DNA from: Melieria omissa
Lineage: Eukaryota > Arthropoda > Insecta > Diptera > Ulidiidae
DNA: 64,000 nt
Direction: 5' to 3'
Assembly: GCA_963971225.1 (NCBI GenBank)
Contig: OZ020269.1
Location: forward strand, 94,509,540-94,573,539
The notes beneath the pieces were generated by a model. That model was given only the letters and a program-made list of their open reading frames with translations, made no database searches and was not told where the DNA came from. This document shows positions 34,661 through 45,830 of the stretch, piece by piece; within the stretch, counting starts at the first letter, position 1, and every line of letters starts with the position of its first letter. A program made the position numbers and the translations under genes.

Positions 34661-36785
34661 TGATTTTTACATGTGGTGCACATGTTTTATGGGTTACTTA
34701 TCCCATTCGAGACCGAGACCGTGTGTGCAAGACCGTAATGTGCAATTATCAGTTATTCTGAGTAACCTAGTCGTTGAAATACGATTTTTCTGGAACTAAT
34801 GAAATCTGTAAAGTACAGGAAAACAAATTTTGGCATTGTTTTTACTGTGTACATTACAAAGAAAAAACATTGCGCTCCTGGGGACCGTCCTCGAAAAAAT
34901 CGTCATCTCGAATGGGTTAAAAATCGTAAAAAAAATTATTTTTTCACACGTTCCACAGCTGTTTTCTTATTTAAAGCGAGTTTTCGTACATCTTTTAGCT
35001 TCCCTTATACATAAACTTAGCTCTAGATGAAAGATGTGCAGTTTGTAGTCATCTTCTACATATTTAGGATGCTTCATTTGAATGCTATCAGATATTCTAA
35101 AATAATAAATTCTGTTGCTCTAAACTGCCTACTTTAGGCTTAAACATAAGCAGACTTCACTTAACTAGAGATAAGAGACAATAGAGTTCACATTTCTTTA
35201 AATAATTTGAATAATGCATTTAAACCAGACGCATTCCACTGCTGATTGCATGAATAAGGCAAAACAAACCAAAGTTTTTGGTTGTATAATAAATGTTTGA
35301 TTGAAATTACACTGATTTGACATACATTCCACACATGTTTCAAACAAGTTTTATATAACATTCGCTTAAATTCCCAAAACTGTACTTTTTCTTTACCTCT
35401 TCTACATTTAATCAAATCCTACTAAATTTAATCTTCTAAAAGAACTGCATTTGATTGAAAAAGCAATTAATTGTTAGCCGTTTTATGCCGCTTATGAATT
35501 TCTAATGCAAATTTCTTGTAACAATTTCTTGAAAACCACAACTATTTGCACACCATTCTAAAAGAACACCACTGAAATGTGCAACTCCTTTGCAATTGTG
35601 ACATTACTTTTCATGCTTAAATGTCACAGAGAATTTCAATTAAGTCTCTCTTGGTAGCCATTGGAAAATCGTCGCCACCCACACAACGACCAACCCCACT
35701 TTCGCGACACCGCATTTTATAAGCGGCAGCGCCGCACAATTTGCACTTCAAAGCCACAATGACGGAAGGAAGCCATCCTTTGAGACTAAGACTTCCGTTG
35801 CAGTGTGCACGACTCGACTCGCATTGGCATGGCGACACTTTTGCCCCGTTCGCCGCTGCTCAACCACTCATCAAACAACACTCGAGTGCACCAACTTGGC
35901 AATTGCAATTTTTCAATCTCCACCACACCGCTGTTACACGCCTCCGCGCACGCCTTTCACCAACACCAGCAACAACGACTTCGACTTATGAAACGAAAAT
36001 ATTGGCATAAATTATGAGCAATTCTGTTGGCTGAGCGCGGCGTTTCCGCGTTTCCGCTTAATAAGGCAACGTGCCCCTTCCGACAGTGGTCCCTGTTGCG
36101 TTTCCGCTTGCAGTCGAGCCAATTGATAAAGGCGACTTTTTTTCACGGCGGCAGCATGTCGCGCGCACACGCCAAGTGGATGCCAATTTCACATTTCAAT
36201 GCGGGCGACATGACACAATGTGAACAATGTTGGGCGGTGCGCAAAAGAAAGAGTGAGGTTAGAGAGAGAGGGGGGAGGACTTGAAGTGTCTATTTGTTGT
36301 TGCGCTATTGCGCTGCGGTGGCTTGTGGCATGCAAATGACTTTGGATTTTAATTAAAGCGGCAGCGACAGCCACTGCAATTGATGACTTCGCGCATGAAG
36401 CGAAGTGGAGCGGCCTGAGCTATGTGCACAGTGCGAGTGGGCGTAACGCGCGCGTGGGCGGCATAATTGCATGTAGGGGCTGCACAGTGTTGCTGTTGTT
36501 GGCGGCCGCTACTAGCTTTGACAACGATTTACGGCAAAAAGTGGCCAAGAAAAAAATTAGATTCTTATGCAAACGCAGGATTTATGTGACACTGATAATT
36601 TTTTTTCAGCGCTCTTAGTGATGCTTCTTCTGGGGAATCATAAGACTTATGGAAAATTGTATAAAGGGAAGATGTAAGGGAGAAGAGCAGTGGGTTAATG
36701 CAGCCAATTGAATGTGGATTTAATGACCTCTCACTATTTAAGTTGAAGGCAGAGTTTAGGTACTGAAGAAAGCCAACGTTTGAGT
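34661..36785. other. Single-copy stretch, GC-richer at 35.6-36.5 kb
   Basis: Isolated CCACA-type words (ACACGTTCCACAGC near 34948, TACATTCCACACATG near 35323) echo the neighbouring array. TATAAG at 35718 precedes an ATG in good context at 35759 (about 84 codons), but the product is unrecognised and the spacing leaves almost no leader. I do not call it a gene. Confidence 0.35.
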
Positions 36786-37010
36786 GAAGTGTTGCCTGAT
36801 TTTTAGACTTCAATTGAAATATATAATTTTAATAATGAAATTCTTGAAAATTCTTTATAGAAAATTAAAAAAAATTAATTAAAAAAATTATAATTAATTT
36901 TAATTATACAATTTTCACTTCAGAAAGGCGTTTTAGTGAATGTTGCCTGATTTTTAGATCTGAATTGAAATCCATAATTTTAATAATGAAATTATTGAAA
37001 ATCCTTTGTA
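36786..37010 (+). repeat. Two tandem ~150-bp copies
   Basis: GTTGCCTGATTTTTAGA at 36791 and TGTTGCCTGATTTTTAGA near 36941 are followed by matching TCWRAATTGAAATMYATAAT and TTTAATAATGAAATT-type sequence. AT-rich filler (AAAATTATAATTAATTTT) lies between and after them to about 37115. Confidence 0.8.
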
Positions 37011-38399
37011 AAAAATTAAGAAATTACAATTAATATGAAAATTATAATTTATAAAAAATTATATTTATAAAGAAAATTATATTTATTATTTATAAAAAAT
37101 TACAATTAATAATAATAAAATTTGTCTTCTCTCATTTCAGGTATGTTGAAAAAAAATATCAAAAATATTTTCAAAAATTCTCAAAAAGTATCCACTGCAG
37201 CCAAAACCTTGTAAGTGCATCTAAATGAATATTTAAATATTATTTTAAACTGAAACTGAACTGAAAGCAGTAAATTACCCTTTACCATTATTTGTATAAT
37301 TTTTTTGTTCCTACCCTTTTGCAACTTTTATGCCAAACAAATGTTAATTTTCCAATTAATTCGCTCATAAGGCCGTGTGGCAAACACTTGAACACAAACA
37401 AAAGTTACAAAAACAACAAAAACCATGTCTGAGGTCGACTGAAATTAAGTTCACATTTTTAACTGAACGCAACATTTCGTATAATTTTGAATGTGGTGCT
37501 GCAAGTACACATAAACCACAATAAAAACAACAAGAAAAGTATGCAAACAGCCCTAAGTAAAAATATACTCAACTCAACTGTAGCCGGCGATTACAACTCG
37601 CAGCTGGGCCGCCAACAGCCAACATTCAGTAGAAAATTCCTAATAAAGTGCCGCCTGACACGCGACTTTTTACTCCTTTGGCCAATGTGGCCATTGTTTT
37701 AAGTTGGTACACCTTGTGTGCCACTTCCGTTGCAGGCACTTGTGTTCCTTTACACACACACACACCCACACACGCACGCAGTAAATGCAATTTGCGCCAG
37801 CGTCTGCACGACACGGCAAAGCACAGTGGTGCGGAAATATTAGCCGCCTGCAATTTTAATTACATTCACGCCAAAGTGTTGGCACAATAAAAGAAAAAAT
37901 CGTTGAAAAAAATTAAGTAAAATAATAGGAGAGAACTCAGAGGAAACGCCGTAGAAATGTTAAGTGCTTTGCCTACTTATAGGCGTACAAAAGCATTTGT
38001 TTGCGCCAGCAGCTCAACAACGCCTGGAATCAGGTGGCAAAAAATCTACAAACGTATGCAATGCCACTGTGGCATTTCAAGTGTTTGGGTTTAGGTTTTA
38101 GGAAGACGGCAACCCTGCGGCAGTCAAATGTGAATGTGAAGGCAACGTTTTGTGTAACTTTGAAGGTAAAACATTCACGTAGTTAGGTCAGAAATAAGTG
38201 GGCGTTGATTTATGAAATTTTTTATTGGCAGTGTGTTTTTGATTGATTACTTAGGGACTGTTTAAGTTTTTAAGGTGCGAAAACATATAACAAATTGTTT
38301 TTGTATAAAGTAAACTAAAAAAGTAAAAGTAAAAGTAAAGTGTCTTTCGAATCACAATCTTTTTATAAATCGAATCTATCATCTTTTTCTAGATACAAA
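37011..38399. other. Single-copy stretch, no gene recognised
   Basis: It begins with AT-rich words (TTATAAAAAATTATAT), then mixed sequence with a CA-rich run near 37754-37778. Frames are short and unrecognised. Confidence 0.4.
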
Positions 38400-40235
38400 A
38401 CCTAAGGCAGAGGTCACTCTGAAGCCTTGATTAATTTTTTCATTGTTTGATGTTTCGCCTTGATCCCTTGACACAAGATCAACAAAAAGCCCAGAAAAGA
38501 TTTTTTCATGTTTTTGCAACCACAGCATTTACTCAGATATCGAAAAACATCAGTTTGACTCTATGCCATCTCAGAATATACTGAGATCCCAGCAGTGATT
38601 GTTGTAATTTCTTCGATTAGGGATGCACTCAGACTGCGGTAGATGCTACTCTGACTCCTTGACACCATTAGATTTACTCAGATTCCGATAAATATTATCC
38701 ATATTTTTATTGACACGTTCTTCACTCAAATCCCGAAAGATATCAATCCAACTCTTTGCCATTAGATTTCCTTGACACCATTCGATTTACTCAGATTCCG
38801 ATAAATATTATCAATATTTTTAATGCCACATCCTTCGCTCAGACCCCGAGAGATATCAGTCTAACTCTTTGCCAGCACACAGAATATTGTCAGAAATCCC
38901 AGAAGAGATCGTTCTCAATTCCTAAATTCAAAATTCACACAGATTCCTGTCACCGCCACATCATTCATTTAGATCTGGAGAGAAATCCCCATCTCTGAAT
39001 CTATTCCAACACAGATTAAACTGCGATGCCAGCAAAGAGCTTTTTGAATCCTTGGATCGTTTTGAATTCGTGCCTACGGATTCGTACTGTGTTTCGGACA
39101 AGGATTGCTTCATATCCTTATTCCTACAGCATTCATTCAGATTCTTAGAGAAATCAATCTGACATTTTGCCATTACAGCATTGACTGAGATTCTGAAATA
39201 GATCGCTTTGATTTAGAATTTGCTTAGACTCCGGTCTTATTTAGGATCTACTACAGAATCGTTTGAGAACCAGGCAAAAATTATGGAACAATTTTCAGGA
39301 TCTGTCTCCTATCTATCTACAGGATCTATTGATATCCAGGCAGCAATTATGAAATAATCCTTCAAGCCCTAACGCCATAGTATTCATTCAGATCTGGAGA
39401 GATATCACTGCGGTTCTTTGATTTCACAGAATGCACTGAGATCGTTCTTGAATTCTGAATTTACTCAGATTTTATTACATGTTAAACTGACTTCAAGCCA
39501 CTAGAGGATCTACTAATATCCTTACAAATATTGATCCATAAGATTACCGACGCAGCATTCGTTCAGATCTCAAAATACGTTATCATCTCCGAGGATTACT
39601 TCATATCCTTACCGCTACAGTATCCATTCAGATCTTGAGAGATATCACTTTAACTCTTTGCCATCACAGAATTGACTGAGATTCTGGAATAGATCGCTTT
39701 GATTCAGAATTTGCTTAGATTCCGGTCTAATTTAGGATCTTCTACAGAATCTATTAAGATCCAGGCAAAGATTGTGGAACAATCCCCAAGCCTTAGCGCC
39801 ATAGCATTCATTCAAATCTTGAGAGATATCACTTTGATATCACAGAATGCACTGATATCCCAATAAGGATCGTTCTTGAATTCTGGAACGATCAATTTAC
39901 CCAGTGCCACTACAGGATCTACTGATATCCTTATTAGATTGCAAGATACGTCAGCATCTTCGACTCTGTGTCATCACAGATTATACGAACAGTTTAGCAC
40001 AAATCGTTGCCATGACACTACTAGATCCACAGAGACTCCAGCAAAGATTGCTTGACATTCTTAAGTCAGTCATTCAGATCTTGAGAGACATCACTCACTG
40101 AATGTGCGCCTCAAGAACTGGTCGTTTTCCTTCAAGGATCGTTCCATCTTCCATCGCAAGATTTGTTCAGATCGCTGCGTAGTTCGCATAAATTTCTTGC
40201 CACTGTGGAGCCTCCTCAGGCCCTGGAGAGTCTCC
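38400..40235 (+). repeat. Degenerate tandem array with 491-bp higher-order period
   Basis: Recurring words are CATTCATTCAGATCT, GAGAGATATCACT, CTTTGCCATCACAG, ACTGAGATYCYRG, GATCGTTCTTGAATTC and TAGGATCTACTACAGAATC. A long segment starting GGATTGCTTCATATCCTTA at 39102 is repeated from GGATTACTTCATATCCTTA at 39593 (491 bases) with co-linear sub-blocks. The shorter basic unit is heavily diverged. Confidence 0.8.
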
Positions 40236-40719
40236 ACATTGCACAGTGATTCGCTCCATAAACAAAATTAAAAAAATGTATAATCTCAGAATTTACCAAT
40301 TAAGAATTTTCCAACTGAGAAATCCCCAAAAAATCTGTGCCAAATTTAATTAGTGTGTGTGCAATAGTGGCTCAAAGTTGAAAGTTTTTCACAAAAAATA
40401 AAAACAAAATAGAGATTTCAGTTCGGCAAACCATGATTAACTAGTACACCAAATTTTATGAAGAAAGGGCCACTTTTTTCTAATTTTGTCCCGTGGTTGT
40501 GACAATCGAAACCAAAAGGATATTCAAACAACTTACGTGGCTTACTGTTCGAAAATGCAAAGTGGGATGTTTTGTCTCAACAAAAGGACATCAACATCTG
40601 TTGACCAATTCAAATCTATATGATTTATAGTTTATTGTCGTATTAAATTGTTATTGTAATAGTTTATTGAACACTAAATGCATTTTGTGAAAATTTTTTT
40701 TGTAATTTTCAAAAGCTCA
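40236..40719. other. Single-copy stretch, no feature recognised
   Basis: AT-rich mixed sequence separates the 38.4-40.2-kb array from the tRNA-like segment. No repeat unit or gene was seen. Confidence 0.4.
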
Positions 40720-40860
40720 ACTATCGCTGTGCCTCAGTTGTTACTGCTTTGAACCACAGGTCAGCGTGTCCTGGGCTCGAATCTCATTACAACCAAATTA
40801 ATGCCAAGGAAGCGTAGTGATATCTCTGGGAATCTCGGTTTGAATCTCAACTCAACCAAT
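40720..40860 (+). repeat. Possible tRNA-derived SINE relic, dimeric
   Basis: GTGCCTCAGTTGTTACTGC (about 40729-40747) resembles a tRNA D-arm/A box. GGTCAGCG and CCTGGGCTCGAATCTCA (about 40769-40785) resemble the end of an anticodon arm and a T-arm/B box at roughly tRNA spacing. A second B-box-like word, CGGTTTGAATCTCAACTCAA, follows at about 40836, again about 65 bases on. No clean acceptor stem can be drawn, so it is not a functional tRNA. A tRNA-derived SINE fragment is the best guess; chance is possible. Confidence 0.3.
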
Positions 40861-42659
40861 GTTAACTTAAGCAATATTTTCATACGGCCACAGCAGACAT
40901 TGAGAAACCTCACAACTTTTCCCATTTTGTATGTCTTCGTGTCCAACTCCAATCAATTCATCGCTGACAGGGCAAATCTGTTTGTCTAAGAATATTTCAC
41001 TTGCAAAACGAATGCAAAAACATGCAATTAAAAGGATTTATCGTCTTACCTGCCGAAAGCTTTTCGAAGCCACCCCTCAGCAACAACTTCACCAAGTGCA
41101 ACTTTTATAAGTTTATTTCTCAACGACGACAACAACGAGTGGGGAGAGAAAACAGCCAATTGCGACCATAATGCAAAAACCCTATGCAACATAAGCTCGC
41201 AACAAGCAATTCCAATTCCACTGTGCTTCACTTTAATCTGCGCACTAAATCCTGGCAATTTGATGTGCCAATTTTTACCCCATTTCCCTGCCAGCGAAAC
41301 GGCTACCTTGATGCTGTCGTGTCTCCGATCCCCTTCACCCATGCAACTTGTTTGTGTGTTTGTCAATATTTCAGTTTAGGAGAGATTGAAAGTGGTGGGG
41401 CGCCATACACAATTTGTGCAAATTCCCGCACGCACACACACATAAACACACACACACAGAGACACACAGGAGGAGGTGTGTTTCATTTTAATGCAATGAA
41501 ATTACAGCGTCATCGTGCGCGGCGTGTAAGTGAGTGTCGTCATATTAAACCAGCGCCACACCCCATCTCAAACACACACACACACAGACAGGCACACTAA
41601 CATACACTTGCACACTCGACAATTGCTACAAGGCAAATTACAGCTTGTCAACTCAATCAAGCGCGCCTTTATGCATCAATTTCCGTCACTTGTCCTACAA
41701 CCGCACCGTCGCGTCGCAGCAACCAACATTGCTCGGTCGGTCCTGTCGGCCCACCCACCCGCTCGCCCGCCCTCTCGCGGCAATAATACGCACATAATCA
41801 GGTAATATTACATTTTTGCTTTGCTCGGCTTTCGTTGCTAATAATCCTTTTCTTTTTTCATCATCTTGTTGTTGTGTTGCCATATTTTGCCTGCTAGCCG
41901 TTTTCTGTCGCTGTGCTCCCTCAGCGACGCCAGCAGCCGCATCAGCGATGACAATGCGCGCCATTTATGCTGCGCTTCATTTCATTTTCAGCACAAAATT
42001 AACACAGCGAAAATTTGTATCCATTTCCCCCTCCGCACCACTTCACTTCGGCTGGCACTTTATGCAAATTGCCGGAAAAAAGGGATAGCGGAAAGGTGTT
42101 GCTTCAATTTGATTGTTGCCAGCGTAACTTTTTTCCCCTCCTGTTTTGTTTCGTTTAAAGCGTAGGAAACGAAGGCAAACAACTTTTGCCGAGATTACCT
42201 GTCTCCGATTTCCTTCCGCATACGCTAAACTTTTCATAAATTGTGAAGCAGTTGAATGTTCTTCGGGTGAATAGAAACACTGTGCAGCAAATTAAAGAGA
42301 TTTGATGGTAGTAAAGACATTTTAGAGCTGACTCATCAGGTTTACTTCTTTAGTTCTTTACATCAAAAGTATAGGCATTTCAAAAACTAAAGCTTTTTTT
42401 TCTGGACGATATAAGATTTCATTTAATTTCCATACTTTTTTATTTTTATTTTTTGTTTTGTTCTATCTCCTACAAGTCAGAGATCCAGAAGAAACTGTGA
42501 TTTCAGCTGAATTTTTTAACATTAAATTTAAACTTTAATGAACCATTAAAAATCAAATCATAAAGCTTTGCCAAATTTGGCTATAAACTTTCAAGTAACA
42601 CTTGAATGGTCAACACAGCAATTTCCTACGTCAGTGTTGTTATTACATCGTCACTGAGA
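40861..42659. other. Single-copy stretch with CA runs
   Basis: CA-rich tracts lie at about 41430-41470 and 41570-41587. Open frames of 80-138 codons on both strands are compositionally biased and unrecognised. ATCAGGTAATATT at about 41797 resembles a splice donor, but no matching acceptor or coding exon was found. Confidence 0.4.
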
Positions 42660-44535
42660 CGCTTAAAATTAGTGGTGGGAAATATTGTTGAGAGTCGAGA
42701 ATTGTTTTCAAATATCGATACTTTGTTTTGGATGCTCATTTTGATGCTGAGTACTTTTTGATATCGAATTGATACTAAGTACTTTTCTGAACTGAGTTCT
42801 TTTTGGTTCTGAATTCAAATATTGATATTCAGTCCTTTTCGATGAGTGTATCGATAGATATAAGTATCGATACTCAGTGATATTGAGAATTTTTCAAAAT
42901 TGAGTTGCTTTCGCTACTGAGTGCAAGTATTTTGAGTATAAATGTCGGTTTTGAGTGCAAATATCGATACAAAGTACACATATACAGAGAGCTTTTTAAA
43001 ACTGAGTTCTTTTCGCTAATGACTAGAAGTATCAATACTGAGTGCTTTTCAATGCTAAGTACTTTTTGTTACCGAATGCAAGTATTGACACTGAGTTGTA
43101 GTCGATAGTAAGTCCTTTTTGATACCTAATGATTTTTCATACTGAGTACTTTTTGATACTGAGTCGTGTTCCATATTGAATACAAATACTGATACTCATT
43201 CCTCTTCGATAATGAGTATAGTTATCGATACTCAGTGCGTTTTGATGCTGAGTACTGTTTGATGCTGAGTACTTCTTGCTACTCAGTACTTTTTGATACC
43301 AAATACAAACATTGATATTTAGTACTTTTTTAAACTGAATACTTTTTGCTTCTGAATTCAAATATTGATACTCAGTCCTTTTCGATGAGTGTATCGATAA
43401 GTATAAGTATCGATAATCAGTGCGATTTGATGCTGAGTGCGTTTCACTTCTTTATCCCGAGTAACTTTTGATACCGAAGCAAGCATTGATATTGAGTACT
43501 TTTCTAAACTGAGTTTTCTTGTTTCTGAATTCAAGTATTGATATTCAAGTATTGATAATCAAGTATTGATAGTGCTTTTCGATACTGAGTATAAAAATCG
43601 ATACTGAGTGCATTTCCATTATGAGTAATTTTTGTAACATTGATAACAGCATCGATACTGAGTACTTTTCGAAACTGAATACTGTTCGATACTGAATCCC
43701 TTTTTGATAATGAGTACTTTTTGTCTAGAGTACATTTTGATACCGAATACAAGCATTGATATTGAGTACTTTCCTAAACTGTGTTTTTGCTTGCTGCTGA
43801 CAGTGAGTGCTTTTCGATTATGATTGCTTTTTGATGCATTGGTAAGAGCATTGATACCGACTACTTTCCGAAATTGAGCCCAGTTCGATACTAAATACTT
43901 TTTAACACCAAATACAATCATTGATACTGAGTACTTTTGGAAGCCAAGTCCTTTTCGATTCATGAATACACTGAGTATTCGGTTTTTCACTGAGTATAAG
44001 TCTTGATGCTGCTTCCTCTTTAATACTGATTACTTTTATGACTTAAAGATTTTAAGTACTTTAGATACCGGTTACTTTTCGTTTCTAGGAAAATTTCTGG
44101 ATTCAGTTTAAATACCAGTATTGGGTACTTTCCCGTATTGATCACTTTTACGTTTACAGAATCAATCATTCATATTTAGGATCGAGCTCTACTGATGTTG
44201 ATTTGTTCCTTTTTTGACACTTGTGTGTTTTGCGGAATGGACTATTTCAAATTTTTTAATCTGATATTTTTTAGATATCGAGTACTTTTGATTTATTTCG
44301 CAGTACTGAGAACTGAGCGCTTCAGTACTGAGTGCTTCTCAATACTGATTCATTTCCAATTTGCACATTCGATACTTTCAAACATCAAACACTGTCTGTC
44401 GATTCTTTTTTAGAATTTTCGTTTCGTGAAGTATCGGTGTTGAACGCTTTTCAGTACTGAGTCATTTCATGTATCGATTATATTTACTTTCCAAGATTCG
44501 ATTACTTACTTTCGATTGTTCCCAACACTGTTCAA
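42660..44535 (+). repeat. Degenerate minisatellite, core GATACTGAGTACTTTT
   Basis: For about 1.9 kb the sequence is built of short words GATACTGAGTACTTTTTGAT, ACTGAGTGCTTTTCGAT, AAGTATTGATACTGAGT and variants, at intervals of about 17-40 bases. A larger repeat is also visible: GAATTCAAATATTGATAYTC, AGTCCTTTTCGATGAGTGTA near 42810 and again near 43355. Minus-strand open frames (KYSVSK-like peptides) are translations of the repeat. Confidence 0.9.
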
Positions 44536-45139
44536 AATAAATTAAAAATCATCTTCACTACTGTGCCAACCTCCTCGAAAGTGCTCCAAAATTATACAAC
44601 TCAACAGCAACAACAACAACAACTGCCTGTCTAAGCACAAAATGCCAAATTGCAATGTTTGACTAAGAAATACAAATCCATTAGAGTATTGTCGAGCGTC
44701 GAGTGCTGACTGTCGATTTGTGTGCGTCGGCGACAATGAGTGGGTGGATAAAATGGGCGGTGTGCTGATGCTTGAGAAATTTTCTGCCATAGTCTCGGCG
44801 TCTTAACGGACATTTAATGTGCATTTAATTTAGTCGTAAATTTCGTCTCGTCCTCGTCTCGTTGTGCCTGGCGCCAGTCACGCAAACGCAGTGGACAACA
44901 TGGCGTCGCTACACTTTATAGCAATTTCCTTTGTTTTAAAAACAACAGCAAAAAGCGAAAAGAATGCGCACAGCACAGCAAAAGAAAGTGCACAAAATGA
45001 AAGAGGCGAGAAACCAACGAAAGCGCGCAATGCAAAATGAACTCGACGCAATTAAATTACACACCAGAGAGTTGGCAACGTTAATGTTGGTCGCCAATTC
45101 TAGCGCCACTGCCTGTAATTAACTAAATTCAAGTCACTC
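44536..45139. other. Single-copy stretch upstream of the candidate gene
   Basis: It contains a CAA run near 44605-44620 and an AACAACAGCAAAAAGCGAAA-type A/C-rich patch at 44940-45010. No open frame with recognisable product. It may include upstream regulatory DNA of the gene starting near 45.1-45.3 kb. Confidence 0.4.
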
Positions 45140-45322
45140 AGTGACGCCATCTTCAGGTCGGCGCAAATCGCTAAAGCAACAGAAAGCGGCAAAACCGATA
45201 GCAGCGACAAAAGTGTAGCGCGACGCGGCGGCGACGCGTGCCATGTGCAATTGCCGCAATTAATATGCCCCGGGGAGAAGTTAGAAGGAGCGCGACGCTT
45301 CGCTACTTGGGTAATTTTTGTA
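45140..45322 (+). promoter_or_regulatory. Probable 5' UTR / promoter-proximal region of the candidate gene
   Basis: An initiator-like CTCAGTGAC (A at about 45140) is followed by A/C-rich AGCAACAGAAAGCGGCAAAA and by GC-rich GACGCGGCGGCGACGCGTG, typical of fly 5' leaders and CpG-rich promoter flanks. A short upstream frame (ATG near 45242, MCNCRN then stop) lies in it. No TATA box was seen. The transcription start is a guess. Confidence 0.3.
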
Positions 45323-45392
45323 ATGGTCAGTATGCGTTCGTCCGATACGTCGCGGCCCGTTCGGCTGACGCCATTGCCGCCAGTCAATAACG
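45323..45392 (+). CDS. Candidate first coding exon, unknown protein
   Basis: ATG at 45323 (or in-frame ATG at 45332, which has A at -3) opens 23 codons plus one base, ending at donor CG|GTAATT. The peptide begins MVSMRSSDTSRPVRLTPLPP. Codon choice (TCG, TCC, ACG, CGG, CTG, CCG) is clearly more coding-like than the surroundings. The phase-1 end joins without a stop to the exon at 45590. The Ser/Arg/Pro-rich wording suggests a disordered N terminus, and I do not recognise the gene. An alternative reading is an internal exon starting after GGTCAG at 45330. Confidence 0.5.
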
Positions 45393-45589
45393 GTAATTAT
45401 TTTCGTTCTTTTGCTTGTTTTGCTTTCAATTCGCCGCATTCGCTGGGCGCCGCGCTGCAGTCAGTATTTGTAGTGGTGCAGAGACAGCGCGCCGGATGTG
45501 GAAACGGAAACGTTCGCCGATATATCAATGTCGTAATTGCAATTATTTGACATTTTTGTTTGTGTTTGTGTGTCTATTTGTGTGCGCAG
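45393..45589 (+). other. Predicted 197-nt intron
   Basis: It starts GTAATTAT and ends TGTGTCTATTTGTGTGCGCAG, a reasonable T-rich acceptor tract. Removing it joins two phase-1 exon edges. The unspliced frame also stays open to 45550, so retention cannot be excluded from sequence alone. Confidence 0.45.
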
Positions 45590-45640
45590 CGTCGAGTCGT
45601 AAATCGAGTAGATTAAGTACAGCGAAAAATAGTTCCAGCG
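45590..45640 (+). CDS. Candidate second coding exon, 51 nt, symmetrical phase 1
   Basis: It lies between acceptor GTGCGCAG (AG at 45588-45589) and a near-consensus donor GCG|GTAAGG at 45641. Read in phase 1 after 45392 it gives A-SSRKSSRLSTAKNSSSG with no stop. Its length is a multiple of three and it ends in phase 1, so it could be skipped without a frameshift. The Ser/Lys/Arg-rich wording continues the disordered N terminus and offers possible basophilic kinase sites (RKSS). No following exon was recognised, so the next intron probably extends beyond the window or to an exon I cannot see. Confidence 0.5.
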
Positions 45641-45830
45641 GTAAGGGTTGCTAATGCGCCTCAAACTATGCCAAGGATTTGGATATGGGTTTTAGATAGG
45701 AAGAGAGGGTTTAAGTTGGGCAGGTAGAGGTATCAGAGACACAGCTGCGGTTGCTGGTTGAGTACTGCAATACAGTTGTTTTTGTAATTAGCAAATATTT
45801 GAGGTAATAGCGAAAAGTTACCATGGAGAA
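45641..45830 (+). other. Start of a probable long intron
   Basis: Mixed sequence after the GTAAGG donor, with no acceptor-exon-donor combination that fits phase 1. It grades into AT-rich repeats. Confidence 0.35.

Noticed and set aside
35718..36010. TATAAG followed by an 84-codon frame from ATG at 35759
   Set aside because: Only about 10 bases would separate transcription start from ATG, and the product has no recognised feature.
41690..41810. Possible 5' exon ending ATCAG|GTAATA
   Set aside because: No coding frame, start or acceptor supports it; the sequence is CG-rich low complexity.
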